Positions 19,465-29,965 of a DNA stretch of 64,000 bases are shown one piece after another. Source of the stretch: Promethearchaeota archaeon. Lineage in GTDB: Archaea > Asgardarchaeota > Lokiarchaeia > Sigyniarchaeales > SOKP01. The translations under genes and the position numbers were made by a program. The stretch's first letter is position 1, and each line of letters begins with the position of its first letter. The notes under the pieces were generated by a model. It saw only the letters and a program-made list of their open reading frames with translations. It searched no databases and was not told the origin of the DNA. The stretch spans positions 1 through 64,000 of the forward strand of contig RDOA01000003.1 of the NCBI GenBank assembly GCA_011364925.1, in the 5' to 3' direction.

Positions 19465-22410
19465 ATGAGAAGTATTATGAAAATAAAAAAAACAGTAGGA
19501 TTGATTGTAGTAATTTCTGTCGTATTTTTATCTTGTCTTGTAGTAGTTAATACTAGCAGTAATAATTCAATTGCTGAAGGTAACATTGAGAAGACTAAAA
19601 GTTTTGATTTTCCTCAAACTTCAGACGCGTCGAACTTGGATATTATCCAAGCTATATTTGATTCAAAGAATAGCGAATATTCTTCGAAAGGGTATTATCC
19701 TGAGATTTATTCAAGCTCAATTCAAGCGACATACTATGCGCTCTCAATTCTGGAGGCAATAGGGAAGATTAGCGAAATTGATCAACAAGAAGTAGTTAAT
19801 TATATCATGACTTTTTACAACTCGAGTTCCTTTCAATTTATGGACGAGAACGCGTTGAGGTATTTAGCGTCTGAAATTCCTCGTTTGTATCTTCCGTTAT
19901 CTACGTTGTTAGAAGTGAATAGTTACGCAATATTTTCGCTTAGTATGTTAAACAGCTTGGATCAAATTGATACATCAAAAATGATTGATTTCATTTGGGA
20001 CTGCTTCAATCCCGATATTCACGGTTTTATAGGGAGACCGTACGATTCTTCGTTAGACGATGGATTTAAAATTGCGACTGCAGACAACACATATTACGCG
20101 GTGTTGACGCTAAATTTACTTGGTATCGACTGGAATCAGTTTTCTCAAGAAAGAAGCGGTATAGTTTCGTTCGTCGAGAACCTACAATCCTTAAGTTCTG
20201 ATACGGGATTCTTTAACGACTACGATTTTTTGTTTGATTCTCTCATGGAACGGGAACCGACTCAGTTCGCTTCTTACTATTGTATTAAAACATTGGAAGC
20301 GCTTGGACCGGCATACGTTAATGTAATTGACATATCTAAGTTTCACGAGCATCTAACGGCTTTATATAATCCGAACGACTACTATTTTGTTTTATCATCG
20401 TCTATAGGGTATGGAAACTACTCGAATATTGTGGCGACTACTATTAACTTAGAACTTTCTGATATAACTGGGTTTACGAGTTTTGATAGAACCAAGGTGG
20501 TAAATTTCATTTTAGAAAATAGAGATTATCTAGGAGGCTGGGAAGCGTCTACAACGGTAAAGTATCACGAGTTGATAGATACTTTCCAAATCGTAAGGTC
20601 TCTTTCTCACACAGGTGTTATCTCAAGTTTAACTTACAGTGAAAAATCAGAGATTGCATCATTTGTTAAATATTTTTGTCAAGAAAGGGGTTATTCCTTG
20701 CTTTCAGAGGATTATACCTCTGTAGATTTGATTCATTCGATTGTATCATCCTACGAATATTTTGACCGTCTTGGCGAGTTAGACTTTCAAGAATTGTACG
20801 ATCTATTAGAGACGACAGTGCGAGTACCCGCAGGAAGATACTGGCTTTTTGCCTGCACGAACCTCGATTCATCAATAATAGATTTCCGAACTAAACCAAT
20901 CGACTATTATTCTATAGGTTATGATAAGTATTTAGACAAAATAAACTCAATAAGGTCCAACGAAAATATTTTCAAATTACTTGACTCTCTCCAAAAAATG
21001 TTTAAGCTAAACGATTTTGCAGCGAGTTATAATTTAAATAAAATTTTACAAGTGATAATCGATTCTCAATTTCTCGATCCTCTGTACACTCAAAATTTTG
21101 GCGCGTTTATGGTCAATAATGTTAATATGTCTTCTAAATACAAGAATGATTTAATATATTTGAAATATTCATATTACGCGGTTAAAGCAATGGAAGTTAT
21201 CGCAGATTATTTATCTTTAGGTAATATTACCGGGCAATACTTTTCTAACTTAGGCTTTGACAGGTTAGCTCTAACTACATATATCACCAGAAACATGATA
21301 GAAACGCCGACAGAACTCTACTTCGATGTTCCTTATTCTGATTCTTCCGCTTTAACTTTAGAACATCTTTATCAGTCCATTTACATTTTAAAAGCACTTA
21401 ATCAATTCAACCTAAATGTAAATAAAATTAGGACTTTTGTATACAACCACTTAAACGATTCAAACATAAAAAACGTGTATTACTGCTACAAAATATCAGA
21501 AGTCCTAGATTTACAGATTTCTTTCGACATCCAACAAACACATTCTTTAATTCAATCGATATACTCTGAAGAGTATCACGAGTTCTATTTAACCACAGAT
21601 CGAATTGAACTAGAGCAGAAAGCGTTCTTATGGGTGTGCGAAATGGCAAAAAACGACAAGGTAAGGATCAACGCCAGTTATTCTGATTCTGTTATGCTGG
21701 GGGGGAGTAATAATTTTGTAGTTTCGCTGGTTAACCTCATTCTTTCTGATTTTGGTCAATACACTACGGTTAAACTCGAGAGTGTACAACTTGGCACTTT
21801 CGTATTCGATCAAGGAATTAACAATACTCACCAAAAGGAGATTCATATTCCTGTAGATCCAAACAATTACCCAACAATTCTCGGAGAATTAACTGTTTAC
21901 GACGGGAGTCTTAAGATCGCGCAATTACCCATATCGTTCACCACCCACTTTGACTCAATATATGGAGTTTCAATTTCGAAAACACCCTCGCGAATTGAGA
22001 TTGTGGTAAACGCATCTCATCGATTCGCCTCAGGGGAACAACCTATTTTTGACGGCGAGATGCTTGCTCATGTTTACAGAGGGGGCGATTATATCGACAC
22101 AGTGTTTTTGGCTTCGGAAAACGGACTCCAGAGTACTGAATTTACTTTAATCTATCGCCCTTCTTACAGTGGAGTCTACGATTTAGACCTCTACCTAAAC
22201 GATGCTTATCACACCAGCCCACAATTCGTAGTAGACGCAACCTATACCTACACAGGAGCTGGCCCCATACCAGGAGAACAGCCAATTAACGGTTTCGAAA
22301 ACGACGCGCTTATAACTTTGCCCTTGATTATTATGTTAATCGGAGCACCGGTAGGAGTAGTATTTACCACCTCAAAATCAAAAAATCTCAAAAAATCCAA
22401 AACCAAGTGA
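19465..22410 (+). CDS. Secreted, C-terminally membrane-anchored alpha-toroid (prenyltransferase/terpenoid-cyclase-like) repeat protein
   Basis: Signal peptide; repeated helical-hairpin units QATYYALSILEAIG, TYYAVLTLNLLG, ASYYCIKTLEALG, LYQSIYILKALNQ; C-terminal TM plus Lys-rich tail. Confidence 0.7.
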   Translation: MRSIMKIKKTVGLIVVISVVFLSCLVVVNTSSNNSIAEGNIEKTKSFDFPQTSDASNLDIIQAIFDSKNSEYSSKGYYPEIYSSSIQATYYALSILEAIGKISEIDQQEVVNYIMTFYNSSSFQFMDENALRYLASEIPRLYLPLSTLLEVNSYAIFSLSMLNSLDQIDTSKMIDFIWDCFNPDIHGFIGRPYDSSLDDGFKIATADNTYYAVLTLNLLGIDWNQFSQERSGIVSFVENLQSLSSDTGFFNDYDFLFDSLMEREPTQFASYYCIKTLEALGPAYVNVIDISKFHEHLTALYNPNDYYFVLSSSIGYGNYSNIVATTINLELSDITGFTSFDRTKVVNFILENRDYLGGWEASTTVKYHELIDTFQIVRSLSHTGVISSLTYSEKSEIASFVKYFCQERGYSLLSEDYTSVDLIHSIVSSYEYFDRLGELDFQELYDLLETTVRVPAGRYWLFACTNLDSSIIDFRTKPIDYYSIGYDKYLDKINSIRSNENIFKLLDSLQKMFKLNDFAASYNLNKILQVIIDSQFLDPLYTQNFGAFMVNNVNMSSKYKNDLIYLKYSYYAVKAMEVIADYLSLGNITGQYFSNLGFDRLALTTYITRNMIETPTELYFDVPYSDSSALTLEHLYQSIYILKALNQFNLNVNKIRTFVYNHLNDSNIKNVYYCYKISEVLDLQISFDIQQTHSLIQSIYSEEYHEFYLTTDRIELEQKAFLWVCEMAKNDKVRINASYSDSVMLGGSNNFVVSLVNLILSDFGQYTTVKLESVQLGTFVFDQGINNTHQKEIHIPVDPNNYPTILGELTVYDGSLKIAQLPISFTTHFDSIYGVSISKTPSRIEIVVNASHRFASGEQPIFDGEMLAHVYRGGDYIDTVFLASENGLQSTEFTLIYRPSYSGVYDLDLYLNDAYHTSPQFVVDATYTYTGAGPIPGEQPINGFENDALITLPLIIMLIGAPVGVVFTTSKSKNLKKSKTK

Positions 22411-22559
22411 ATAATCAGAGCAAAATAATTCATATTTTTTTAATTTTGATTTTTTCTATTATTTCTTTTTATTCATTATTCACATTTATAACCAATGATA
22501 TCTATTTAATCGTACTACACTATTTATTTGACAAAAATATAAAAGGAAGTGTAAAAAAG

Positions 22560-24323
22560 TTGAGTAATAGAAAGCATGTAATAAATTTCGTAATGACTTT
22601 CGTGATTGGGATCGCGTTTTTATTTCTTGGATTAACCATAACATTTTTTTATACGAGGTTAATGCCAGGCGATCCAACCGCTGCTTACTTACCCATTAAC
22701 GCTACTATTGAACAAAGAGAAGCTGTTATACGTTACTTAGGTTTGGATCAACCTTTGATAATACAATATTTCAGATTCATTGGAAATTTTTTAACTGGAA
22801 ACTGGGGGTTATCTTCTAGTATTTCAAAGGGGCAAGCTGTTGTAGCTTTAATAGGAGACCGATTTCCACGCACAAGTGAAATTCTAATTTTACCCTTGTT
22901 AATCGCTGCTATCATAGGATATTTATTTGGGAGAGTTTCAAATCGAACCAAACGCAATTGGCTAAAAATGGGGATACAAGTATTAAGCGCTGTTTGCATA
23001 GCAGTTCCAATTTTTGGATTTGGTATGTTTTTACAATACACGCTCGCTTATCAAGTTGATCTGTTTCCAGCAACAGGATATAAGAGCCCTGGTTATCCAG
23101 ATCCACCTTTCATTACGGGATTTCGGTTATTAGATTCATTAATGTCTGGACAATTATATTTAGCATTTGACACAATACTACACTATACCTTACCATGGAT
23201 TATATTAACTATGTTATTTACTGCGTTAATCACGAGAGTCCTTAGTTCAAAAATGGCAGAAGATATCTATAAAAAAAAGACTATCCTTTCAAATGCTGCC
23301 AAAACTAGTGCGATCTTTGGAGTTCTGATTATATCACTATTTCTAATCGACCTAACATTTAATTTAAGAGGCATAACTAATCTCCTTTTAACTGCAATTA
23401 GTCACTACGATTACTACGCGATCCAGGGACTTATCTTTGTTGTAATAATTCTATTTGTACTCACAATAATCGTCTCGAATTTGATTTTTAGCATTATAAC
23501 ATTAGTTAAAGATAAAAAAGGTAGATTTGTCGAAGTAGAAAAGATTGCGGAAAGAGAAGCTGAACCCACTATGGTGATAGATTTAAAGAATTATTCCAAA
23601 AAACTAGTACGATCCCCACTGACGATCATTGGAGTGGTAGCCGTCCTGATTCCTATTATTTTATCGTTGTTTGCGGAGCTAATTTCGGGATATACCTATA
23701 CCGAAGCTAGTGGCATATATCCAGGGGCATGGAATCCTCCATCTCCAGATCATCTCCTCGGAACAGGAGATTTTGGAAGGGATGTATTAGCGCGTTCGTT
23801 ATATGGTACTGGTGGCGCGTTATTATTTGGTATTGGAGCTGTTTTTGTAGGTCTGGTCGGAGGTTTGCACTTAGGGGGGTTAGCCCAATTGCATCGCGTT
23901 GTTCGCGTTATAATTATGAGTTTTACTTTAGTATTTTACATACTGCCAGGAATACTCATTATATTGCTTTTAGTCGGAATCATGGGACCCTCACCTGGAT
24001 TGCTAATGATTACAACTGGTTTACTTCTTATTCCAAGCTTTACGCGAATAGTGGCGAACGCAGAGTTCCGAGTTATTCCTATTGGAAAAAAGATCCTAGC
24101 GTATATCCCGTTATTCATGGGATTTTCGATATTATTTTATGCATCGTTAGGATTTTTAGGGTTTACCAATCCTTTTACAATTCAGCTAGGAATGGATATT
24201 AGTGAAGCACGAGCTTTCATGTACGTTGCGCCATGGGCTATCATTTGGCCAGGATTGGCGATATTCTTGATAGTGGTGAGCCTTTTTATATTACACGAAG
24301 GATTAGCGAAGCACTCCAGATAA
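22560..24323 (+). CDS. Fused dipeptide/oligopeptide ABC permease (DppB-DppC fusion), copy 1
   Basis: DppB-type RLMPGDPTAAYLP...GNWGLSSSISKG...VPIFGFGMFLQY then DppC-type LLGTGDFGRDVLARSLYG. TTG start 22560 chosen by alignment to copy 2 (both 587 aa). Confidence 0.88.
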   Translation: MSNRKHVINFVMTFVIGIAFLFLGLTITFFYTRLMPGDPTAAYLPINATIEQREAVIRYLGLDQPLIIQYFRFIGNFLTGNWGLSSSISKGQAVVALIGDRFPRTSEILILPLLIAAIIGYLFGRVSNRTKRNWLKMGIQVLSAVCIAVPIFGFGMFLQYTLAYQVDLFPATGYKSPGYPDPPFITGFRLLDSLMSGQLYLAFDTILHYTLPWIILTMLFTALITRVLSSKMAEDIYKKKTILSNAAKTSAIFGVLIISLFLIDLTFNLRGITNLLLTAISHYDYYAIQGLIFVVIILFVLTIIVSNLIFSIITLVKDKKGRFVEVEKIAEREAEPTMVIDLKNYSKKLVRSPLTIIGVVAVLIPIILSLFAELISGYTYTEASGIYPGAWNPPSPDHLLGTGDFGRDVLARSLYGTGGALLFGIGAVFVGLVGGLHLGGLAQLHRVVRVIIMSFTLVFYILPGILIILLLVGIMGPSPGLLMITTGLLLIPSFTRIVANAEFRVIPIGKKILAYIPLFMGFSILFYASLGFLGFTNPFTIQLGMDISEARAFMYVAPWAIIWPGLAIFLIVVSLFILHEGLAKHSR

Positions 24324-24511
24324 AAAATAAAAACTTTTTTCTTCTAATATTTTTCGCATATTGCTAAGTCCATTTCTCAGGATAGATCAAAATTATCTAT
24401 AGATAACCAACCAAATCGTACTTAGCATCCTTTAACTTTATAACGAATGATATCTAAATAATCGTACTACATTATCTATTTGACAAAAATATAAAACAAA
24501 GTGTTTAAAAG

Positions 24512-26275
24512 TTGAGTAATAGAAAGCATGTAATAAATTTCGTAATGACTTTCGTGATTGGGGTTGCATTTTTATTTCTAGGATTAACGCTAGCATTCAT
24601 TTTTACGAGGTTGCTACCGGGTGATCCAGTCCTCGCTTACTTACCACCTAGTTATACTCCAGCACAATACGAAGCTATGAGACAATATTTAGGTTTTGAT
24701 AAACCTATCTTTATTCAATATTTAAGATATATTGGAGATATGTTTACTGGAAACTGGGGACTATCTTCTAGTATCTCAAAAGGTCAACCCGTCGGGGATT
24801 TAATAGGACCACGATTTTCACGTACAATTGAAATTCTAGCTTTACCTTTAATAATCGCAGCTAATATAGGATATTTATTTGGGAGAGTTTCAAAGCGAAC
24901 GGAACGCAATTGGTTAAAAATGGGGATACAATTATTAAGCGCTGTATGCATAGCAGTTCCAATTTTTGGATTTGGTATGTTTTTACAGTACACTCTCTCT
25001 TATCAAGTTGATCTGTTTCCAGCAATAGGATTTAAGACTCCTGGTTTTCCAGATCCAACTTTTGTTACTGGATTTCGGATATTAGACTCATTAATCACAG
25101 GAAGATTAGATTTAGCGTTGGATACTATGCTACATTATGCATTACCCATGATCATATTAACGGTGCTATTTTCTGCGTTAATAACGAGAGTAGTTAGTTC
25201 AAAAATGACAGAAGATGCCTACAAAAAAAAGACTATCCTTTCAAATAGTGCCAAAACTAGTAGGATCTTTGGAATTCTGATTATATCTTTAATTCTAATC
25301 GATGTGACGTTTAATTTAAATAGTATAGGTTATCTATTTATAAGAGCAATTAACCAATACGATATCTTCGTGACTCGGGGACTTACATTTATTGTAATAA
25401 TTCTATTTGTAATCGCAATAATCGTCTCGAATTTGACCTTTAGCATCGTAACATTAGTTAAAGACAAAAAAGGTAAATTCGTTGAAGTAGAAGAGTTTAC
25501 GGAAAGAGAACCTAACACCACTATAGTTATAGATTTGAAGAATTATTCCAAAAAACTAGTACGATCCCCCCTTACAATCATTGGAGTTGTAGTTGTCCTG
25601 ATACCTATTATCTTATCAATTTTTGCGGAGTTAATTTCGGGATATTCTTATACCGAAGCTATTGGGATATATATGGGGTCATGGGCCCCTCCATCTCCAG
25701 ATCACCTCCTCGGAACAGGAGATTTTGGAAGAGACGTACTAGCGCGCTCGTTGTATGGAGCAGGTGACGCTTTACTCTTCGGTATCGTAGCTGTTTTTAT
25801 AGGTTTGGTCGGAGGATTAACATTAGGTTTGTTAACCCGATTGCATCGCGTTGTTCGCGTTATAATAATGAGTTTTACTTTGGTATTTTATGTATTACCA
25901 GGAATACTCATTGTGTTGTTTTTAATCGGAGTTATAGGCCCTCTGCTTGAATTAATATTGATTACCACTGGTTTACTTCTTATTCCAAGCTTTACGCGAA
26001 TAGTTGCGAACACAGAATTTCGAATCGTTCCTATTGGGAAAAAAATCCTTGCGTATATCCCGTTATTCATGGGATTTTCGATATTATTTTATGAATCGTT
26101 GGGATTTTTGGGCTTTACCAGTCCTCTTACAATACAGCTAGGTGCGGACATTAGTGATGCGAGATTACATTTGTACGATGCACCTTGGGCAAGCTTTTGG
26201 CCTGGATTTATGATATTCTTTATCACAGTAAGCCTTTTTATATTACACGAAGGATTAGCGAAGCATTCCAGATAA
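24512..26275 (+). CDS. Fused dipeptide/oligopeptide ABC permease (DppB-DppC fusion), copy 2
   Basis: Paralog of copy 1 over full length; RLLPGDPVLAYLPP...LLGTGDFGRDVLARSLYG. Confidence 0.9.
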   Translation: MSNRKHVINFVMTFVIGVAFLFLGLTLAFIFTRLLPGDPVLAYLPPSYTPAQYEAMRQYLGFDKPIFIQYLRYIGDMFTGNWGLSSSISKGQPVGDLIGPRFSRTIEILALPLIIAANIGYLFGRVSKRTERNWLKMGIQLLSAVCIAVPIFGFGMFLQYTLSYQVDLFPAIGFKTPGFPDPTFVTGFRILDSLITGRLDLALDTMLHYALPMIILTVLFSALITRVVSSKMTEDAYKKKTILSNSAKTSRIFGILIISLILIDVTFNLNSIGYLFIRAINQYDIFVTRGLTFIVIILFVIAIIVSNLTFSIVTLVKDKKGKFVEVEEFTEREPNTTIVIDLKNYSKKLVRSPLTIIGVVVVLIPIILSIFAELISGYSYTEAIGIYMGSWAPPSPDHLLGTGDFGRDVLARSLYGAGDALLFGIVAVFIGLVGGLTLGLLTRLHRVVRVIIMSFTLVFYVLPGILIVLFLIGVIGPLLELILITTGLLLIPSFTRIVANTEFRIVPIGKKILAYIPLFMGFSILFYESLGFLGFTSPLTIQLGADISDARLHLYDAPWASFWPGFMIFFITVSLFILHEGLAKHSR

Positions 26276-26322
26276 TTAATAAAAATTTTTTCTTTTTATT
26301 TTTATAATAAATTAATTAAGTA

Positions 26323-26898
26323 ATGGTTTATCCCGCTAAATTTAAGCAGTTATATCAATTAATATCTGCTTTAGATAAGTTTCAAACAAGGGAAAAGAAC
26401 ACGATTAGACTTAGTAAATTAGCCACATTTCTCCAAATATCCGAAGAAGATCTAAATGAGATTCTTGAACTCGTGTTTCGATTTCAGCACTTATTTAATT
26501 CTGTATTTAAAGAATACTATCTTTTTAAAAAGTGGAAAAACAACAAAACTTGTCTGGTCTTAAAATTGAAATCGGAAGTAAAAAACCTTAATAATACCGA
26601 ACCCAAAGAGATTGAAATCAATCAAGATCAAGTCAAGGTGTTAAATGACATCGTGTATTATTTTCAGCATATTAGCATTGGAAAAGGGTTCGATATCAAG
26701 CAACCTACAACCGAATTCTCTAAAAAAGTAAAAGAACTTAAAAGAGCTCACCCGCAATTCTTTGAGTATAGAGGAAACGGATTGGTTTATCCTTCTAAAC
26801 TCGCGATTGAAGCGGGAAAACTAATATCGTTTCACAATAAGAGTAAAAAACTGATTACTAAATTGGAAGTAGAAAAATATCTCATTCAACTTGTATGA
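26323..26898 (+). CDS. Uncharacterised protein, possible N-terminal winged helix
   Basis: 191-aa ORF overlapping downstream helicase gene. Confidence 0.5.
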   Translation: MVYPAKFKQLYQLISALDKFQTREKNTIRLSKLATFLQISEEDLNEILELVFRFQHLFNSVFKEYYLFKKWKNNKTCLVLKLKSEVKNLNNTEPKEIEINQDQVKVLNDIVYYFQHISIGKGFDIKQPTTEFSKKVKELKRAHPQFFEYRGNGLVYPSKLAIEAGKLISFHNKSKKLITKLEVEKYLIQLV

Positions 26899-26911
26899 TG
26901 GAGTTAAAGCG

Positions 26912-29065
26912 ATGATTGAATTAGAAAAGAGAGCTTACTTACGGGAGAAGCACTTAGAACATAGAGAGTATCAATTAAAAATTGCAAAAGAGTGCGTATC
27001 AAAAAATTCGCTTGTTGTTCTTCCTACTGGTTTAGGCAAGACGGTTATCGGTGTGTATGTCGCTGCGGAAACTTTAGAAAAATTCCCTTCTAAAAGTAAA
27101 ATACTCGTTTTAGCTCCGACCAGACCATTGATCAACCAACATTACGACTCTTTTAAAAATTTAATGACAATACCCGAAGACCAATTTTTAGTGTTAACCG
27201 GAAAAACCGTTCCTGAAAAGAGAGTAGAGTTGTTCCAAGAAAACCAAATAATATTTTACACACCCCAAACATTACGAAACGATTTAGTGAATAAAAAGTA
27301 CAATTTAGAAGACGTTTGTTTGATAATTTTCGACGAGGCTCATCATGCTACAGGTGATTACGCGTATACTCTGATCGCGGATGAGTATGTTGATCAAAAT
27401 CCAGACGGAACAATCTTAGGCTTGACTGCAAGCCCTGGAGCATCGAAAGAAAAGATTAAAATTTTGTGCAATAACTTACACATTCCGCTCACCAACATCC
27501 ATACCCGCACGAGAAAAGACATCGATGTAAAAACTTATTTGAAACCTATGGATGTCTACAAAATCGGCGTTAATCTTACCGAGCTTATGAGAGACGCTTA
27601 CTTAGCAATTCAAACTTTGCTAGAAGAACGATTGCAGTATCTTTCTCAACTAGGCTTTTTAACAACGAAAGCTAGTGAGCTACATACAAAAGTTATTCGA
27701 AAGGATTTAATCGCGTTAAACACAGAATTAATTCGATTAGTGAAAGGAGATGGGGATAAAACAGGAGTTTACAGCGCGTTATCTGTAAATGCTCAAGCTT
27801 TAATCTTGTATCACATGCTTGAGTTGATCGAACAACAAGGATTAGATGTATTACTGATCTATTTAATGAAATTAAAGCAGGACGCTCGAAAAAAGACTAG
27901 TTCTAAAGCAGTTAAAATTCTAGCTTCAGACCATAGAGTTAATCAAATTTACATTGAATTGAAGAAAAATGAAGATCTCTCTCCTAAACAATTGATCCAC
28001 CCCAAGTTTTACATTCTTGAAAAATTGCTCTTACAAGAGTTCAAAAACAACCCAGATTCAAGGATATTAGTTTTTGTAAAGTTGCGCGATTCGGTTAAAA
28101 ATATTGTAAACAAATTAAAGTTAAGCAATCATGAGACCATTAAGCCAACGAGGTTCGTAGGACAATCAACCAAATCGAAGGATGATAAAGGATTACCCCA
28201 GAAAAAGCAATTAGAGATATTGGAACAGTTCAAACAAGGACATTGCAATATATTGGTAAGTACTAATGTAGGAGAGGAAGGTCTGGATATAGCAGAATGC
28301 GATTTAGTTATTTTTTACGATGTTGTTGCCTCCGAAATTAGGTTTATCCAGAGAAAGGGAAGAACTGCTCGCCATCGTGAAGGGAAAGTTATTATACTGT
28401 ATTGTAAGGCAACGCACGATGAGATCTACATGAACATCGCTTTAAGTAGATTAAAGAAAATGAATATCAACCTTAAGAGCGATCAACAGTTAAAAACAGC
28501 TTATACAAGAAGTCCAAAAGAAATGAAAATTGAAGAAAGCAGTATAGAAGATTCTAAATATGAACTTCCAAAGATGGCTAAATCTCATCAGAAGCAAGGA
28601 AATTTGGAATCGTTTTTAGGTGAATCAGTCAGTCCACTCGATGTGAAGGATAATAGTCAAAAAGCGACCGAAATCAGGATAAGTCAATCTCTTCCGGTAA
28701 AATTCGGAATAAGAAAAAAACTGCAAGAAGATAACATTCCTTTCGACGTTGTAAAGTCAATCAACCATATAACATTATTCGACCGAATCATAATCCAAGT
28801 TGTAGATCCACGCCAATTCGAAGAAGGAAAGTTGATGAGAAAGATTTCTCATTTAAATAAAAAATACCCTCTTTTTATTTCGATATTTGATTTTGTGAAC
28901 TTTTCTAACGATTATCAAGACGAAGAACGGCTTCTCAAACAAAAAGTAAAGAATTGGGGTTCAATTAGCGGTTTAAAAGCGATTCCGATCGACCTTCCCG
29001 AAGAATTATATTTCATCGTTAAAAATGTATATTTACACTCAACTGTAGAACATGAGGTTTCGTAA
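26912..29065 (+). CDS. hef: Hef/FANCM-like SF2 helicase with degenerate XPF-type nuclease domain
   Basis: VLPTGLGKTVIG, IIFDEAHHATGDYAY, LGLTASPG, STNVGEEGLDIAECDLVIFYD, RKGRTARH; C-terminal GIRKKLQEDNIPFDV...GKLMRKISHLNKKYPLFISIF. Start moved to MIELEKRAY. Confidence 0.88.
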   Translation: MIELEKRAYLREKHLEHREYQLKIAKECVSKNSLVVLPTGLGKTVIGVYVAAETLEKFPSKSKILVLAPTRPLINQHYDSFKNLMTIPEDQFLVLTGKTVPEKRVELFQENQIIFYTPQTLRNDLVNKKYNLEDVCLIIFDEAHHATGDYAYTLIADEYVDQNPDGTILGLTASPGASKEKIKILCNNLHIPLTNIHTRTRKDIDVKTYLKPMDVYKIGVNLTELMRDAYLAIQTLLEERLQYLSQLGFLTTKASELHTKVIRKDLIALNTELIRLVKGDGDKTGVYSALSVNAQALILYHMLELIEQQGLDVLLIYLMKLKQDARKKTSSKAVKILASDHRVNQIYIELKKNEDLSPKQLIHPKFYILEKLLLQEFKNNPDSRILVFVKLRDSVKNIVNKLKLSNHETIKPTRFVGQSTKSKDDKGLPQKKQLEILEQFKQGHCNILVSTNVGEEGLDIAECDLVIFYDVVASEIRFIQRKGRTARHREGKVIILYCKATHDEIYMNIALSRLKKMNINLKSDQQLKTAYTRSPKEMKIEESSIEDSKYELPKMAKSHQKQGNLESFLGESVSPLDVKDNSQKATEIRISQSLPVKFGIRKKLQEDNIPFDVVKSINHITLFDRIIIQVVDPRQFEEGKLMRKISHLNKKYPLFISIFDFVNFSNDYQDEERLLKQKVKNWGSISGLKAIPIDLPEELYFIVKNVYLHSTVEHEVS

Positions 29066-29599
29066 ATGGAAGAAAATGCTTTTAAGAAAGATATAACACC
29101 GTATTTGATATTCGCGTGTAAAAGATGCCAGCAATATTCTTACGTTAAAACAACTCAAAAAACAAAAAAGTGTCTTAGGTGTGGGCATTCATACCAAGTA
29201 AAAGAACTGCTTAAAGAAGGCGAAATAGTGAGCGGCATATCAAATGCTGTCGATGCGGTGACTAGGAAACAAAACGAGCTCTCGGTTCCCGAGTTTAGGT
29301 CTCAAGGTGATTTTGTAATTAACACTAGCGATAAAATTCCAAAAAAACAAACCTTGCTTTATCTTCCGAAGGGAGATTTCAAAAAAAGGAATGAAGCTGA
29401 CGTGAAATTTAAAGCTCTCCTATACAATCTTTCAAATCTTTATGGAAAATTTCCAAGATATATGATTGAAATTATGGCAGAAAATAGCGGAATCTCAGGT
29501 GAAGAGATACCGCGCCTAATTGAAATCTTTGAAAAGCAGGGAATTCTCGTCCAATTAAAAGATGATGGTTTCTATTACCAAATTTCTCGCGAACATTAG
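29066..29599 (+). CDS. Zinc-ribbon protein (archaeal, possibly DUF1922-like) with C-terminal helical region
   Basis: FACKRCQQYSYVKTTQKTKKCLRCGHSY; 1-nt spacing after Hef-like gene. Confidence 0.65.
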   Translation: MEENAFKKDITPYLIFACKRCQQYSYVKTTQKTKKCLRCGHSYQVKELLKEGEIVSGISNAVDAVTRKQNELSVPEFRSQGDFVINTSDKIPKKQTLLYLPKGDFKKRNEADVKFKALLYNLSNLYGKFPRYMIEIMAENSGISGEEIPRLIEIFEKQGILVQLKDDGFYYQISREH

Positions 29600-29605
29600 C
29601 AAAAT

Positions 29606-29854
29606 TTATTCTAGTTTACGAACTGATTGTATTACCTTGGCAAATTCTTCTCTCATTATACTCTTATAGAGTGGATCCCGTTTTTCGAAAGGAATTTCCT
29701 CGTAGCCAGAATAGATATTTGGTGGATTTGTCGTTTTTAATAGTTCTGAAAATGGAATCAGCATTTCAGTAAGCGCTTGCTCCATATTTTCATAATCGGA
29801 TATCTCAATAATTAAGGGTTCGTGTTTCTTATTCTTTTCAACTTCAAGACCCAT
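29606..29854 (-). CDS. Uncharacterised 82-aa protein
   Basis: ORF with charged composition, convergent with upstream gene. Confidence 0.45.
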   Translation of the reverse strand: MGLEVEKNKKHEPLIIEISDYENMEQALTEMLIPFSELLKTTNPPNIYSGYEEIPFEKRDPLYKSIMREEFAKVIQSVRKLE

Positions 29855-29965
29855 CCTATATACCTTTTTCTCAGTTCTAAATCCTAAATATAACGGTTCT
29901 ATATAAAGAACAAATTGTTTGTTAAAACAAAAAAGAGATTTATTGCTTTCCTTTGTCTTAAAGGA

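Noticed and set aside
23729-24202. 157-aa plus-strand ORF inside permease copy 1
   Set aside because: Out-of-frame shadow of a conserved permease domain.
22748-26070. Repeated antisense ORFs within both permease genes (e.g. MYCKNIPNPKIGTAMQTALN)
   Set aside because: Similar only because the sense genes are duplicated; shadow ORFs.
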